Part shown: piece after piece, positions 32,948 to 44,439 of the stretch
Position numbering within the stretch: the stretch's first letter is position 1
Layout: each line of letters begins with the position of its first letter
Assembly (NCBI GenBank): GCA_003427395.1
Contig: BFEA01000147.1
Location: 2,618,042 to 2,671,260 of the forward strand
DNA length: 53,219 bases
Direction of reading: 5' to 3'
Source of the DNA: Chara braunii
Lineage: Eukaryota > Streptophyta > Charophyceae > Charales > Characeae
The notes under the pieces: model-generated
Seen by the model: the letters and a program-made list of their open reading frames with translations, nothing else
What the model was told of the DNA's origin: nothing
Database searches by the model: none
Translations under genes and position numbers: made by a program

Positions 32948-34276
32948 CTACTCGCTCATCTCCTCCTGGTTCTGCCTATACAATTGAGCTCTACCTCCAT
33001 CGGCGGATCGCTCTACTATCCTACCCTGTCTATCATACATCTTCCCACCACTTTTCGAGACCTTTCCTTCTGCCAGATCCTTCAGAAACTTGGGACACTG
33101 CAGAGCCCGGTGCTCCCCCTTCGTGCAGAAGAAACAGGTCGAGTCAAATGACTTTCTCGGCCTCTTCTTCTTTCACTGGGGCCCTGGCGATGATGGAGCC
33201 TCACTGGCCTCTCTCTCCAACTCATAACTCTGAGGCCTGTCCATGGGTTCCTCCGGTCCAGTCTCCGACTCTCGAGGACCAGGCCCTGATCGCGTCCCAA
33301 CTTCCTCTGGCATATACTGAGGAGTGTCCAATCTTTGGGGCCTGCCTTCGATGATGCCTTCCATTGCCCCTCCCATCTCACTCTCGGGAGACTCCTCTAT
33401 CCTGGGCTCTGGCGAAAATAACCTCGCGCCCTCCTGCATAGTGTGTACCGCCTCAAGCAGCACATCCATAGCTCCCTCTGTTAAGCCTTGGACTGGCTCG
33501 CCACTTGCTGCCGGCAGTCCCTCCTCAACTGAGGGTGACGTGGTGGGACCTGTCGTTACTGGGGGCAGTATAGCAAGTTCCGTAGGGGCTCTGAACTCGA
33601 AGGCTTCCCTCTCTGCATCCCTCTTGGCCTTCGCCTCCTCAGGTTCCAAAATGACTCTCCCCATGGGTCCTTCTTGCCGAGGATTAGCCGTGGATGGCCG
33701 CTCTGATAAGTCACGTCCTGGCTGCCTCTGCCCTCTCTGCCTGCTGCTTTCTGCCCCATCCACGTCGCTTCGACGCTGCTGCCTCAAATACTGAATAATA
33801 GCAGCCTGACTAGCCACCAAAGTTCTGAGCTCGCGGACCTCTGCCTCGACGGCCTCCAATCGTGCCTCAATACCTGTCTCTCTCAACTTCTTTCCTCTCA
33901 GATCTGCCTCCAACATCATATATATGTCAAAGGAGGTCTTGGATAGGGAGCGGATCCTCCGGTCCAAGTACTCATCTGCCTTCCTTGAGGTCCCGATTTC
34001 TGCCCTGTCTGGAGCCGTTAAACTCTTGCTGTATTGCTCCAAGGACTCTTCCCACATCTCCCTGAGTCCATACGGCCTGTAGGGCGGGGGTGGATTTGAG
34101 AGCACTCCTGCCTCTTCCAATCTCTGCCTCTCCTGCCCAATCTCCTCCCAGCGTCTCTCCACTCTGACCCTCTTCTCCTCAACCGTTTCCCCTGCGGGTA
34201 CTCTCTCCTCTGTGCGGCGATCGGCCTCCTCCTTAGTAACAAGCATGACCTGCTGCGACAGTCGCAGCTCACGCAT
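32948..34276 (-). pseudogene. gag: LTR-retrotransposon gag with one in-frame TGA
   Basis: Gag would coat the element's RNA and build its cytoplasmic particle. The minus-strand frame from ATG at 34,276 runs 367 codons to TGA (33,173-33,175), then continues in the same frame for 74 codons to TAG (32,948-32,950). Features in order: charged helical N-terminus (residues about 14-56), a PPPPYRPYG loop (62-70), a coiled coil (about 133-168), a Pro/Glu-rich linker (about 230-360), then beyond the TGA a basic KKKRPRKSF stretch and a zinc knuckle C-x2-C-x4-H-x4-C (CFFCTKGEHRALQC, about 33,095-33,136). The TGA lies exactly between linker and knuckle, so translation without readthrough loses RNA binding. 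No protease, integrase or reverse transcriptase follows downstream, so this is gag-only or truncated. A splice-donor-like AAG/GTACGT sits just before the ATG. The 156-residue plus-strand frame here is its antisense shadow. The assignment to a charophyte gag family is from memory. Confidence 0.8.
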
Positions 34277-34299
34277 GCCCCGTACGTACCTTCAAAGTC

Positions 34300-37186
34300 T
34301 CGTAATGCGCCACAGCCGGTCAATAGCTTAGAAGCCCAGAACACGGCTTATTACACCAGTCCCAGCGAAGGCGCAACAAATCATGCGACTGTCAACAGCA
34401 CAGCGACCTACAGCCGACACCTCAGTCGTCGTAGCAATCCCATAATCGGAGCAATCAGCATCAATGTAGCAGAAAAAAAAAATATCGGACGAACGGACCT
34501 CAGTTTAATAACTGCGGAGCCAGGCCCAGGGCACGCAAGAAGAGCACAGTCAGTAGACGGCCAAGCGGCAGTGAAACCCCATCACAATATCAAGCCGCCC
34601 GGCCTCTCCACCCGATCGAATGCTCTAGTCACAAAACGAATCCCACTTCCTGCAGGTGAAGGGCCCTCAGGCAAGTAGGTAGGCCCCCATTCCGCTGTCT
34701 GCTATGTTCCCCGTCCCTCACAGCTCAACCCCTCCTTAGCGCCTTGTCAATCTGTGACATCAGACCCTTCGGCCAGGGTCAGTAAGAGCTGGCAAGACAC
34801 GTTGCCTCCTCGCGGCACGGCTATGGTGGCTTTCCTCTATGATGACTCACCTCCACGACGACGCCCCACGGGAGTAGGCTGCGACCCAATCACAGACAAG
34901 CCCTCAACTCCTACAGCCTGTTCCTCATCTTCTGCCCTTCGTGCAGGCGAGCAGCGAACCATCTCCTCGACGAATTATCCCGCCTAGCGGAGTCGGTAGC
35001 GACTTCGATAGTCAGCTGTGCTACCTCGCTTCGGCCATCAACACTTCGATAGAGGAACGCACGACCCTGTAGGTAAGCTTCTAACTTGCAGTTGTCCGCC
35101 CACTACTTATTCCAACGGGATATGCGGTAGTGAACGAACCTGTCCGCATACGCGGTTATATTCGTCCCCTCCTCCCTTTCACTCTCTATTAACTTCCTCG
35201 TCCCGGGCTTTCTTCTACTCCTAACACCGGATCTGGGTTCGCCCCACTTTCAAAGCCTTGAGTACAAACTTCCCTCGTCCAACTCCGCTCAGAGATGAAC
35301 ACCCCCTGTTCGTTACCTCTCTCCTTTGTCTCCGGCGCACACTATTTTCTCCCGGACTCCTAGTCCACTAGGCTAACAGTCATTCTAACCTCAAGACCAA
35401 GGTCGCCCTGTCCCAAGGACCTCTGCAATGAAACTCCCCTCACCTAAATCCAATCAGAGATGAGCATAAGTCACGTTCACCTCCTCTTCTTCTTCATTCC
35501 TCCATAACTCCTCGCGCCCTTCTTCCTGCTAACTTCTAATTTACTAACCATACCGTTAATCTAACTTCATATTCTAGCTCGCCATCCCTCAAAGCCCTTA
35601 GAACTTCTCCCACCCCTCGCCCGATTCCGTCGTGAATCGAGGGAGATCTGAACTTCTTCTACTGCCGTCTCCGCCATATCCTGCCACCTCCGCGCACATT
35701 ATTTTCATCACCGCTCCTCCCCTACTAACTTTCTCCTCGATCTAACTATCTCATTCGTTTCGCCCGGGGCCAAACCCCCGGGACCACTTCTTTTCTCTCT
35801 CGACTCCGCTAAGGACTGAGAGAGTTACACCTTCCCGCCTGCGCTCAACTCAGCTGTCCCCATCTCGACTTTCGGGATGCACCTGGTGAACCAGTCCATC
35901 CGGGTTCGCCTACCTTCTTCTTACGTTCATACCCCGTCTGGCCCGTTCCCCCGCTTGGCCGCGGCTAATGCCCGTGAGATCGTCAGGTAACCACGAGCGA
36001 AGAGAGGGGCGGACGCGCCACGCATCCGGCACGTCAGAGCAGATCAGCAGCCTCAGCCCGGGTAAGCGCTCCCGCATGGCTTACGCAAGGATGGATGAAT
36101 GACCGCTCGCTGCCATAGATTTATACTCCTGCAGCTCGTTAGACTGCCTCCCCGCTTGACCGGACCTGAGCAACCGGGGTTCTACCTTTGACCCCATGGC
36201 CCGGCCCCCTTCGCGGTCCGCCCCGCCGATGACTTATGCCCGTTGCCCTTGCGCAGGGACTACGCTAGTCCTCTCTGTATCACCCCGACTTTCAACGGAT
36301 GCCCTGAAAACTTCCGTTGGGGCAAATACCACACAATATTGCCAAACTCAGGTGGCTTCTACGCCGACTTACTGGTGGCGACTGCGGCCTGTATATCATG
36401 CACTCATACGCAGGCCCACCATGGTCGTGCGCACGGACCCTTGGCCTGGGCTCGGCACCGGCACTAACCAAGATAAAAAATAAAATAAAAATAAATAAAT
36501 TATAAGCATATATATATAAAATAACAACAATCGAAAATAATAGAAGACGTCTGGCTCACACGGGCCCGCGTTCGGATTACCCCAGCAAAATTAAGGGGGA
36601 TAGTCCGGGGAGGACCCTCAATCCCTCAGCCCTTCAATGCTCCAATGCTCCTGTGCCGCCGCCTGCTGGCCTTGATCCCCATACCTGCGCCGTGATAGTT
36701 CAGTGTCGTAACCTATAAGGCTAAGCCCAAGCCTAGTACCAGCACACGCGGGGTCTCATATAAACAGGTGCGGCGCAGCCCCCAAGCCTGGGACGCAGCC
36801 CCAACCCTCATTCCTACCTCCCATTAGGCACGCCACCGCTAGGCTCCTACGTCGGCTTGCCCTCTTTGCGCCGTGGCCGCCTCGCACCCTACTCCGTACG
36901 TTAGACTACCAACGGTCCCCTATCCCAACCAAGAACACCTTTTACTCCTAGTAACAAAAGTCGGGCCGGCCAACTATGCCGGTTGCATAATCAAAATAGA
37001 GAAATCACACACGCGCCTTAATCCCGCGCGCCCACACCCGCTTTACTCTGATCAAGCATCCTATCAGTGCAACCCAACAGCCTTAGCCTCGACTCGCGCG
37101 GTATATTTTAGGACTTTAGACTTTACTTCCTGTCACTTGCAAAAACTAGGGCGGATACCCTTGTCAGGGTATTCGCACCGACAACG
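34300..37186 (-). repeat. Repeat arm B (5' region of the gag element)
   Basis: Read on the minus strand from the head at 37,186: palindromic head (37,186 to about 36,470; ATACCCTTGTCAGGGTAT at about 37,155-37,172), GC-rich segment, hairpin-unit array (about 35,860-35,250, for example CTCGACTCCGCTAAGGACTGAG near 35,800 and CGATTCCGTCGTGAATCGAG near 35,622), ACTTAC-type array (about 35,150-34,300), then gag. The arrangement suggests this is the LTR plus leader of the gag element. It lacks the conserved 90-bp block and the CATAAG array found in A and C, so the families share a 5' part but not an interior. Confidence 0.65.
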
Positions 37187-37314
37187 CGCCACGTCAGGCG
37201 GGGTACCCAAAAAATGGGCAAAAATAAAAAAATGACGACAAAAAAAAATGAGAAGTAATAAACGAAAAAAAAAACGGGGGCAAAGGGGGGGCGAGAACAA
37301 ATGAGAGAGAGAGA

Positions 37315-37358
37315 GGGCATCAGGGAGTGTCTGACGCCGCGTCAGACATTCCCTAACG

Positions 37359-37361
<3 letters not shown>
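37315..37361. repeat. Long hairpin 1 at microsatellite junction
   Basis: GGGCATCAGGGAGTGTCTGA and TCAGACATTCCCTAACGCCC pair almost completely around a tiny CGCCGCG-type loop. The left flank is (GA)n and the right flank (CT)n, so the stem can extend into the microsatellites. It is related to the hairpin at 37,962-38,029. Confidence 0.85.
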
Positions 37362-37444
<83 letters not shown>

Positions 37445-37715
37445 NNNNNNNNNNNNNNNNNNNNNNNNNNNNNNNNNNNNNNNNNNNNNNNNNNNNNNNN
37501 NNNNNNNNNNNNNNNNNNNNNNNNNNNNNNNNNNNNNNNNNNNNNNNNNNNNNNNNNNNNNNNNNNNNNNNNNNNNNNNNNNNNNNNNNNNNNNNNNNNN
37601 NNNNNNNNNNNNNNNNNNNNNNNNNNNNNNNNNNNNNNNNNNNNNNNNNNNNNNNNNNNNNNNNNNNNNNNNNNNNNNNNNNNNNNNNNNNNNNNNNNNN
37701 NNNNNNNNNNNNNNC

Positions 37716-37794
<79 letters not shown>
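37362..37794. repeat. (CT)n microsatellite with assembly gap
   Basis: A CT run at 37,362-37,444, 270 undetermined bases at 37,445-37,714, then CT again to about 37,791. The long Ser-Leu or Arg-Glu open frames across it are translations of the dinucleotide and not genes. The true array length is unknown. Confidence 0.97.
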
Positions 37795-37795
<1 letters not shown>

Positions 37796-37799
37796 TTTC

Positions 37800-37940
37800 A
37801 AATTGGAATGAATCTTCCACGATAACGCGCAAGATTCATTCACATTTGGACGTTGAGAGGGGGAGAGAGAGAAGAAAAAAAAAATCCTTCAAATTTGAAT
37901 GAATCTTCCACGATAACATGGAAGATTCATTCACATTTCA
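37800..37940. repeat. Duplicated 80-bp unit with GAATGAATCTTCCA hairpin
   Basis: Two units each fold into a hairpin. Unit 1 is GAATGAATCTT/AAGATTCATTC (37,806-37,816 with 37,831-37,841). Unit 2 is a perfect 14-bp stem GAATGAATCTTCCA/TGGAAGATTCATTC (37,897-37,910 with 37,919-37,932) around CGATAACA. Both are embedded in GA-rich sequence. Confidence 0.85.
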
Positions 37941-37961
37941 ACGGAGAGAGAGAGAGAGAGA

Positions 37962-38026
37962 GGGCGTCAGGCAGTGTTTGACGCCGAGTTTGGTCCATCA
38001 AACTCGGCGTTAGACACTCCCTGACG

Positions 38027-38029
<3 letters not shown>
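37962..38029. repeat. Long hairpin 2 (about 28-bp stem) between (GA)n and (CT)n
   Basis: GGGCGTCAGG-C-AGTGT-TTGACGCCGAGTTT pairs with AAACTCGGCGT-TAGACACT-CCCTGACGCCC around an 8-nt loop, with two mismatches. The (GA)n at 37,944-37,961 and (CT)n at 38,030-38,100 are themselves complementary, giving a potential stem of more than 45 bp. It resembles a small foldback element. Confidence 0.88.
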
Positions 38030-38100
<71 letters not shown>

Positions 38101-38118
38101 GAACCTCTCACGAAAATT

Positions 38119-38242
38119 AGGGTCTCGCTGCACTACTCTCCACATGCACAACCGACAAAAATCATGGTGGTGTATCTTTCCATATTCTAGCAGCAGATTC
38201 ACTCTCGTTTTGCACATTGCGAGAGTAGTGCAGCGAGGCCCT
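38119..38242. mobile_element. MITE-like element, copy 2
   Basis: A 124-bp element with 22-bp inverted termini: AGGGTCTCGCTGCACTACTC(TC) at 38,119-38,140 and (GA)GAGTAGTGCAGCGAGGCCCT at 38,221-38,242, one mismatch. The interior word ATGGTGGTGTATCTTTCCAT and TTCTAGCAGCAGATTCACTC align with the element at 28,532-28,632. Confidence 0.8.
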
Positions 38243-38302
38243 GACTGTTGAGAGATATCGAGGATTATCTGTTTCGTTTGGCATGTATGTTTTGTTTTTA
38301 TT

Positions 38303-38304
<2 letters not shown>

Positions 38305-38356
<52 letters not shown>
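38305..38356. repeat. (T)52 homopolymer
   Basis: An uninterrupted T-run following TTTTGTTTTTATTTA. Read on the minus strand it is a poly(A) tail that could mark the 3' end of a retroposed sequence ending here (for example sequence to the right, 38,357-38,865), but no source element was recognised. Run length in the assembly may be inaccurate. Confidence 0.95.
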
Positions 38357-38360
<4 letters not shown>

Positions 38361-38865
38361 CTTTTATTCTCCTGTGATGTACTACCAATTGTCCAAAGCT
38401 CGGCGAAAAAGTCCGAGGCTCGAGGAGTCTGAGCCTCGGACTTGATAGCTGAGCGAGGTACTGGTGGTATAAGAGATGATGGCTAGTGGTACCGGGGAGA
38501 AGATGGATATTGACGAAGGGCATGCATCGGTATCCCGATGAGGCCATGGAGTGTGGGCGACTCTTTTGGACTATGTGGCAGTATTGGTCTCGATGCTCTA
38601 GTAGACAGCGTGGCTGGCTGGATGAGTTTTGTTTTTTAACAAGGCGGTAGTTCTGTAACTTGCGCTTCTGCCTTGCACAACACCAGTCATGCTTGTAATT
38701 TAGCGCACAAAAGATAGGGGTCGGGTCATTGTGGGAATGACGTGCAAAGGTTAGCAAGGCAGGTAGGGGTTATATGGGGGCATAAGAGGTTTCTTTTCTG
38801 CGGGGAAAGAGGGAAACTCTCGGCGTCGTGACGACACCCTCCTCGTTGTCGATAAGACACAAGTG

Positions 38866-39500
38866 CGCGTTGTCAGTGTGAATACCCTTACAAGGGTATC
38901 CACTGTGTTTTTGCAAATGATAAAAAATAGGTTTAATTCAGAGTTTGAGTACACCACTCGAGTCGCGACTGTGTCTGTTATTTACGCTGACTGAATGGTT
39001 GACTAGAGTAGAGAGTGTGTGGCGCACAGATTTAAGGTGGGCGTGATCCCTTTTTTTTATTGATGATTGTTGATTGATGTGCTCGACATCGTGAGAACTG
39101 CGTACGTACGGAGGATGACGTCTACAAAGGCACGGTTTTGTGTAGCCGTGCGATGGACGCGAAAGGTTCATTGAGTGTGGGATTAGTTGGTACACTGAGA
39201 CGTGGCATGGAACGTTTTAGTAGGTCCACACGCCACGTGGTACTCGCTCATATAGCATCCGATAATGCCAGGCTCAGCCTTGGACCTAACACTATTGGTT
39301 ACGGTGTCGGACTTTCATTTGAGGGATTCAAGGATCAAAGCCAGTGAGCGGGGGAGTGGGAGTATCGGAGCAGTGCAAAGGAACCATGGGGTCGAGGGCT
39401 CGACGAGGCTATCCCTCGGGGTTTTGCTACCGCGGGGCCGGAGTTTTTCCTCCCATTCGTGCTGGAGCTTTTCCTCGCCTTCGTAATTATTATTTCAGCA

Positions 39501-39549
<49 letters not shown>

Positions 39550-42000
39550 GTTTTCGTTTCTGTTATTTATAAGTCGGGCACGGCACCGGGGCTAATGGCG
39601 GTCAACGTGCATGCCAAAACAGTGGATGATCAGTCCTCAAGATGGGAGGGTATGAATGGCACGTGCCTTTATGGGTGCGTGGTCCGCCAACCGATCTGCT
39701 ATGATAAATTTGAGTGTGAGCTCGCGGCTGGGACCCGAAAGAGGGAGAACTGGGCCAAGCAGATCGACCACGGGCAAAAATGAGGAGATCCTAGGTTGTT
39801 CTGAGCGCTAAACTGGTCATGTAAAAACCCATTTGTATATCGGTCTCTAGAGTTCTCGTATGAGTTTGTTTACTACCGCCAAGATCCGCACAGGGCTTGG
39901 TTCGCCTGAGCCCACGATCGGGCTCTGCAGCAGGGGCCTCGACTCCACGAACGGCAGGGAATTGTCCATTATGGGCCTGGGCGAGGTGAGGAACCCAGAC
40001 TAAGCAAAATGAGTCAGGTGGAGAGCGGGGCGAGGTCGGCAGCAATGCCAGAGGACGGTCGTTGGTCGAACCGAGGTATAGGAGCGACAGGCTAATTCGA
40101 TTGTCTGACGACCGATCTCCTCGAAAAAATCCCCACGGGCGTTGTGGGCAAGGCGCACCATGATGTCAAGCGCACGTTGTTCATTGGGCTCGGGTAAAAC
40201 GGAGGAGGGACTGGTAAAGATCGGCTATTGTTCGAGTTTTTTTTGAAGTTCCTCAAAAACGATCGGACCGACGACGATTTGCAGTATGGTCAAGAAAATA
40301 ACGCTAGGTGAGCGTCGTTGATGTCAATGTTAACGAAAGGACGAAGTCAGAGATGAAGATGATAAAGAAGAGGGCGCAAGTGATTAGAGCGAGAAATAAA
40401 TATCTCATTCGTTCCTTAGTAAAACCAAGTAAATAAAGATCCGTCTCGGAGGTTTCTGGGGCGGGCGCATCCGGTTATGGAATCAAATTAGCATGAAAGT
40501 TCGTGAAGAGAGAGTTAGTAGGAAGAGAGACTGCGAGGTAGAGTCGGGGAAGTGGCTATGGTTGGAGCGAAAAATGTTTAACTCACCCGTTCCTTAACGA
40601 AAACGGGTGAGTGAAGATCTGTTGCGGGGGTTTTGGGATCAGGCGAGACGAATGATGGCATTCGATTAGAGGTTAGGATGTTAGTTTTGGTGTGGTAGGA
40701 AAAATGTGTGTGAAAGGCCGAAAGGGGGGGGGATATGGAGGAATGAAAAATGCATAGTCTGCCCAGATATCGACGAAAGCATATGAGGAAGGATACGAGA
40801 TAGGGGTTTTTTAGTTAGGCGAAGTGATTGGTGGAGATGGATGTAAGGATGAAGCAGTAATGTTTGCGGCGCAAGTTGTTAGGGTTGCGCGCGAGATGAT
40901 TTGTTCGGGTCAAATCTTTGTATGAACTTTGACCTGATGTCGACTAAATACACGGCTCCGAAGAACATATCATGCGAGACAAGGACTCGGACGAAGTGAA
41001 AGAGGGTCGGTGGAACTTACTTACCTTGCAGAACTGCGTGAGGTAACACAAAAGAAGAAGAGCATTTCAATCAGAAAGATGTATCTGTCCGTATTTTAGC
41101 GAAATATTAATTCTCGTTCATCACGTGACTTCGTCGTGGTTATCTTAGTGACTGCGTTTGCGATTGAAACCCTTTGTTCGACCTCTGCCAGTCACACTCG
41201 CTACTCATCGTATCGATCATCGCGGTCGCCAGGTTGCTTAACCTGCACGTCGGAGTGATTGTAATAAGCGAAGCGATATACCTAGCTAGGATATAGAGGA
41301 GGGTCCGTTCGTGGGCTGCGCAGAAGGGGATCGAAAGAGGTGAAAACTTACCTGCCGATTAGTTCACTGACCATCCCATTGTGTGGAAGGAGCGAAGAGC
41401 GTGCCACGGGTCAGAAGCGACATGTTTCTGTATTTTTAGAATGGGCTCATATCGATTATTGCTCGGCCTGTCAGTCGGAGTAACAAATGACCAGACAAAA
41501 GATTGGGGATTTACCTTTTAGCTTACACGTTGCCCAAACAGCAAGGGGATAAACACGAGATAGCAGATTTCATCTGTTGACTGACAAACTGCTCACCCTG
41601 GGGGTTGAAGCAGCAACAGATCAATTGCGAGGCCGTGGACTCACCTGCTTGACTGGGCTCGTTGATTGCTGATCTTGCCAGGCTTTGCGGCCTATAACCA
41701 GCGCTGCTATTTCGTTTTGGAGCATCCAAGATTGTTTGTCCAGTCTCAACCTGTGTTTCGGAGTCGCACTGGTGGCCGTGAGGACCGCTAGTACTTATCG
41801 TGTAACTCGTTATTCCACGTACCGCACATCCTATTGACCGAAGCAGCAACAAGCAACCACGAAGGTGCAGACCTAGCCATTGGTCGGTGCTCTGCGTATC
41901 CCGACGTACCAAGTAGTGAGAAGCGAACAATGAGGCTCACAGACTTACTTGCTGATTGATACGCTGCTTGTCCTACCGATCAAGGTAACGGGAGCCCGAA
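38866..42000 (+). repeat. Repeat arm D, head-to-head with arm B
   Basis: The head at 38,866 (TTGTCAGTGTGAATACCC, with ATACCCTTACAAGGGTAT) through about 39,500 shares with C words such as TGACTAGAGTAGAGAGTGTG and CCTAACACTATTGGTTAC. Then follow a (TTA)n microsatellite at 39,500-39,550, a GC-rich segment (39,560-40,080), the hairpin-unit array (about 40,390-40,880) and the ACTTACCTGC-type array (about 41,020-41,960). The 135-residue minus-strand frame 41,523-41,930 lies in this last array and has no recognisable domain. No gag follows. Confidence 0.65.
40390..40880 (+). repeat. Hairpin-unit tandem array, arm D (about 178 bp)
   Basis: Three units anchored at about 40,398, 40,577 and 40,754. The clearest unit reads ACTCACCCGTTCC, then CGGGTGAGT (hairpin, 40,577-40,606), followed by GAAGATCTGTTGCGGGGGTT, a G-rich ATCAGGCGA word and GTTAGTAG/ATGTTAG. 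Units 1 and 3 keep the order but have eroded hairpins. Confidence 0.65.
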
Positions 42001-42819
42001 CGTGAATAGGCTTGGTGAGGACTACACAGTCGGTATCTGCGCAGACTTCGCCAAGCTGCACGACTAGCTAGAAGTGTTGTTGCTTCATTAAGGAGAAGGA
42101 GAAGGCTGTGTTTTTTTCCACGACCCGTTGTCGCACTTTTTCCAGTCCGGCCACTTCGGGCGACCGGAAAGCCAACAGGTTGTTACGCAGGATTTTGTAT
42201 GTGATTGCAATAGATAAAATAAATCAAATAATGCAAATCCCTTCTTGTTGTGTGCATCCGGCTTCGAGCGAGACCCTTCAATTGCGATCTTCGCCGGTCC
42301 CCGGTCTTAGGAATCTTTTATTTTGATTCAGAATAGCAGAGAATTATGCAAATAATAATCATAAGATTATGGGGTGCTATGCATGCATCAATTATGTCAA
42401 TCTGATTTTGAGAACTGTGACATGATCAGCAAAGAACACAATCATCAAACAATGCCAGAAGAGATAATCAAGACTGACTGACTCAAGGTAAACACAAGAT
42501 GAATGAGGAGAAAGTGAGAGTTCGTATCATCTCAAGAGTACAATGACAAGGACATGGTCAATGCTCAATGTCTGTGCTCTCACTCTCCCCTCTCACTTTC
42601 AACCTCAATCCCGATTTCTCAGAGCATCTGACACCACGTCCAAGTACATCTTGAGAAGATCTGCTGCGATATGTATCTGATGACTGTACTCAAGTCTTGA
42701 GTATGCTCTTTTTCATATGTTTGGCGTGCCCAGTAAGCTCTTGCCTTGAATCTGGTGTACTCAGATGCTCGCTGATTTTAAAGCTACTCCCTTATCACCT
42801 GATCAGTCTTGCTGAGCAC

Positions 42820-43139
42820 TGATGTCACCGAGAACACTTGGTATGACATAACTGTTGCTGCTGTCACCAGGAGAGCCCGCTATCACCAGCGTTATTGTTG
42901 TTGTCTTCGGGATTCCCTATTGTGACCAGTATCATTACTGTTACCACCGAAACCTCTCGTTGTGACCAACGTTGTCACTGCTGTCACCGGAACTGTTCGC
43001 TGTGACCAGCGTCGTCGTTGCTACCACCGGGACCTTCCGCTGTGGCCAGCATTGTCGCTGCTGTCACCGGAGCTGTCCGCTATGACCAGCGTTGTCGCTG
43101 CTACCACCGGGACCTCCCGCTATGGCTAGCATTATGTTC
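42820..43139. repeat. 40-bp minisatellite, about 8 copies
   Basis: Units of exactly 40 bp with consensus start GCTGTCACCGGAGCTGTCCG and end ATGACCAGCGTTGTCGCT, starting at 42,860, 42,900, 42,940, 42,980, 43,020, 43,060 and 43,100, with a partial earlier unit. Alternate units favour TGTCACC or TACCACC, suggesting an 80-bp higher-order form. Not a multiple of three, so not coding. The stretch 42,000-42,800 contains no recognisable gene. Confidence 0.9.
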
Positions 43140-43149
43140 CCTGATAATG

Positions 43150-43690
43150 GAACCTACTGAGAGTAAGTTGAGACTATTAATTGAATCCATTGAGCCTGGA
43201 CTCACTGAAACTGAAAATTAAACTCACTAAGATCAGGGTCACTGAGACCGAATTGAGAACTGAATGAAATCAAAGCTGGAGTGAACTCGCTGAGGTGAAG
43301 CTGAATTCACCGAGGCTGAAGTGAACGTATTGAAAACTGAATTAGACTCGAAAAATGAAACTGTTTTCACTGACCTTACTGAAACTGAATTGAACTTGAG
43401 GAGATTAAGTCCATCAGACCGAGCTCAATGAAACTGAGATGAACCTGCTGATACTGCACTGGGGATTGAACTGTGCATAATCTGCAAATCGCACTCAGAT
43501 CTGAAGAGAACTGAACTGAGCTTGCACTGAAAATTGGGACTAACCTTATTGAAATTGATATGAGTCTGTTGAGACCAAACTGAATTTGCTAAGAACTGAA
43601 CTGATCTTGAAAATGTGACATTGATTTCACTGAGCGAGCTTAAACTGAATTGAACTCGAAGAGAGGGAACTGATCTCACTGACTCTGAAC
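43150..43690. repeat. Degenerate CTGAAACTGAATTGA minisatellite
   Basis: Irregular repeats of CTGAAACTGAATTGAACT-like words at intervals of about 20-25 bp. It follows directly on the 40-bp array and may share origin with it. It continues into low-quality sequence with ambiguous bases from 43,787. Confidence 0.7.
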
Positions 43691-44439
43691 TATTATAAAT
43701 TCTTGCTGGAATCTGACATTAAGCCACTTTCAAATTTTATTCAGCTCTGACTTGAAACAAATTTGAGGTTTTGTTGGAAAACCATANNGAGATTTGAAAA
43801 ACCGTATAGAGATTGAGAACTGCCTTGAGTCTNAGANTTACACTGTGTTCTCTNAGCCGCACTNAGCTTCCCAATGCTCTCTGGGTTTCTGCAGAGCCTT
43901 CTACTCCCGGACACTTCACTAAGTTTCACTTTTACNTNAGNTTTCACCCAGTTTTGTTGCTCTTTAGATTTTCACTGATTTATGACACTCTACGGTTTTG
44001 AGGTTGATCAAACTTCCCAAGAAACACGGCCAAACATTGTCCTTGTTCGAACCTCGTTCAAATAGTATATGGTTAAAACTTNTGAACTCCTTGTTCAGTT
44101 GCTGCACGGGAGAATAACTTATTCTCTGTCGTTTTACCTAGTCAAAGCCGCCAATCGACGGCAAATGACACTTCTTCTGAAAACCAGAAGTCCATCAAAT
44201 ATTATTCAGAGAACTGTTCCCTGGTGGCTTCACTGAAAAAATAATGGTCTTCACTCCACCATTTCTAGTTCTCTGCCCGCTATATATTTCAGCCCAACTG
44301 GCTGCTGGTTCTCAATGACAAAGCAGTATAGATACCCNTGATTGGCTTGTTGTGATATTGGTTAGCTAGTGTACCCTGTTAGTAATTCATACACAGATTC
44401 GTGTACTTAACTCAAGACTACCAAACAGCGTGAACCACG

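Noticed and set aside
33324-33794. 156-residue plus-strand open frame
   Set aside because: Exact antisense of the gag linker region; the minus-strand frame is longer and contains the recognisable gag features.
37133-37843. Long Arg-Glu / Ser-Leu open frames on both strands
   Set aside because: Translations of (GA)n/(CT)n across an assembly gap.
41523-41930. 135-residue minus-strand open frame
   Set aside because: Within the ACTTACC-type array of arm D, antisense to the array orientation, without any known motif.
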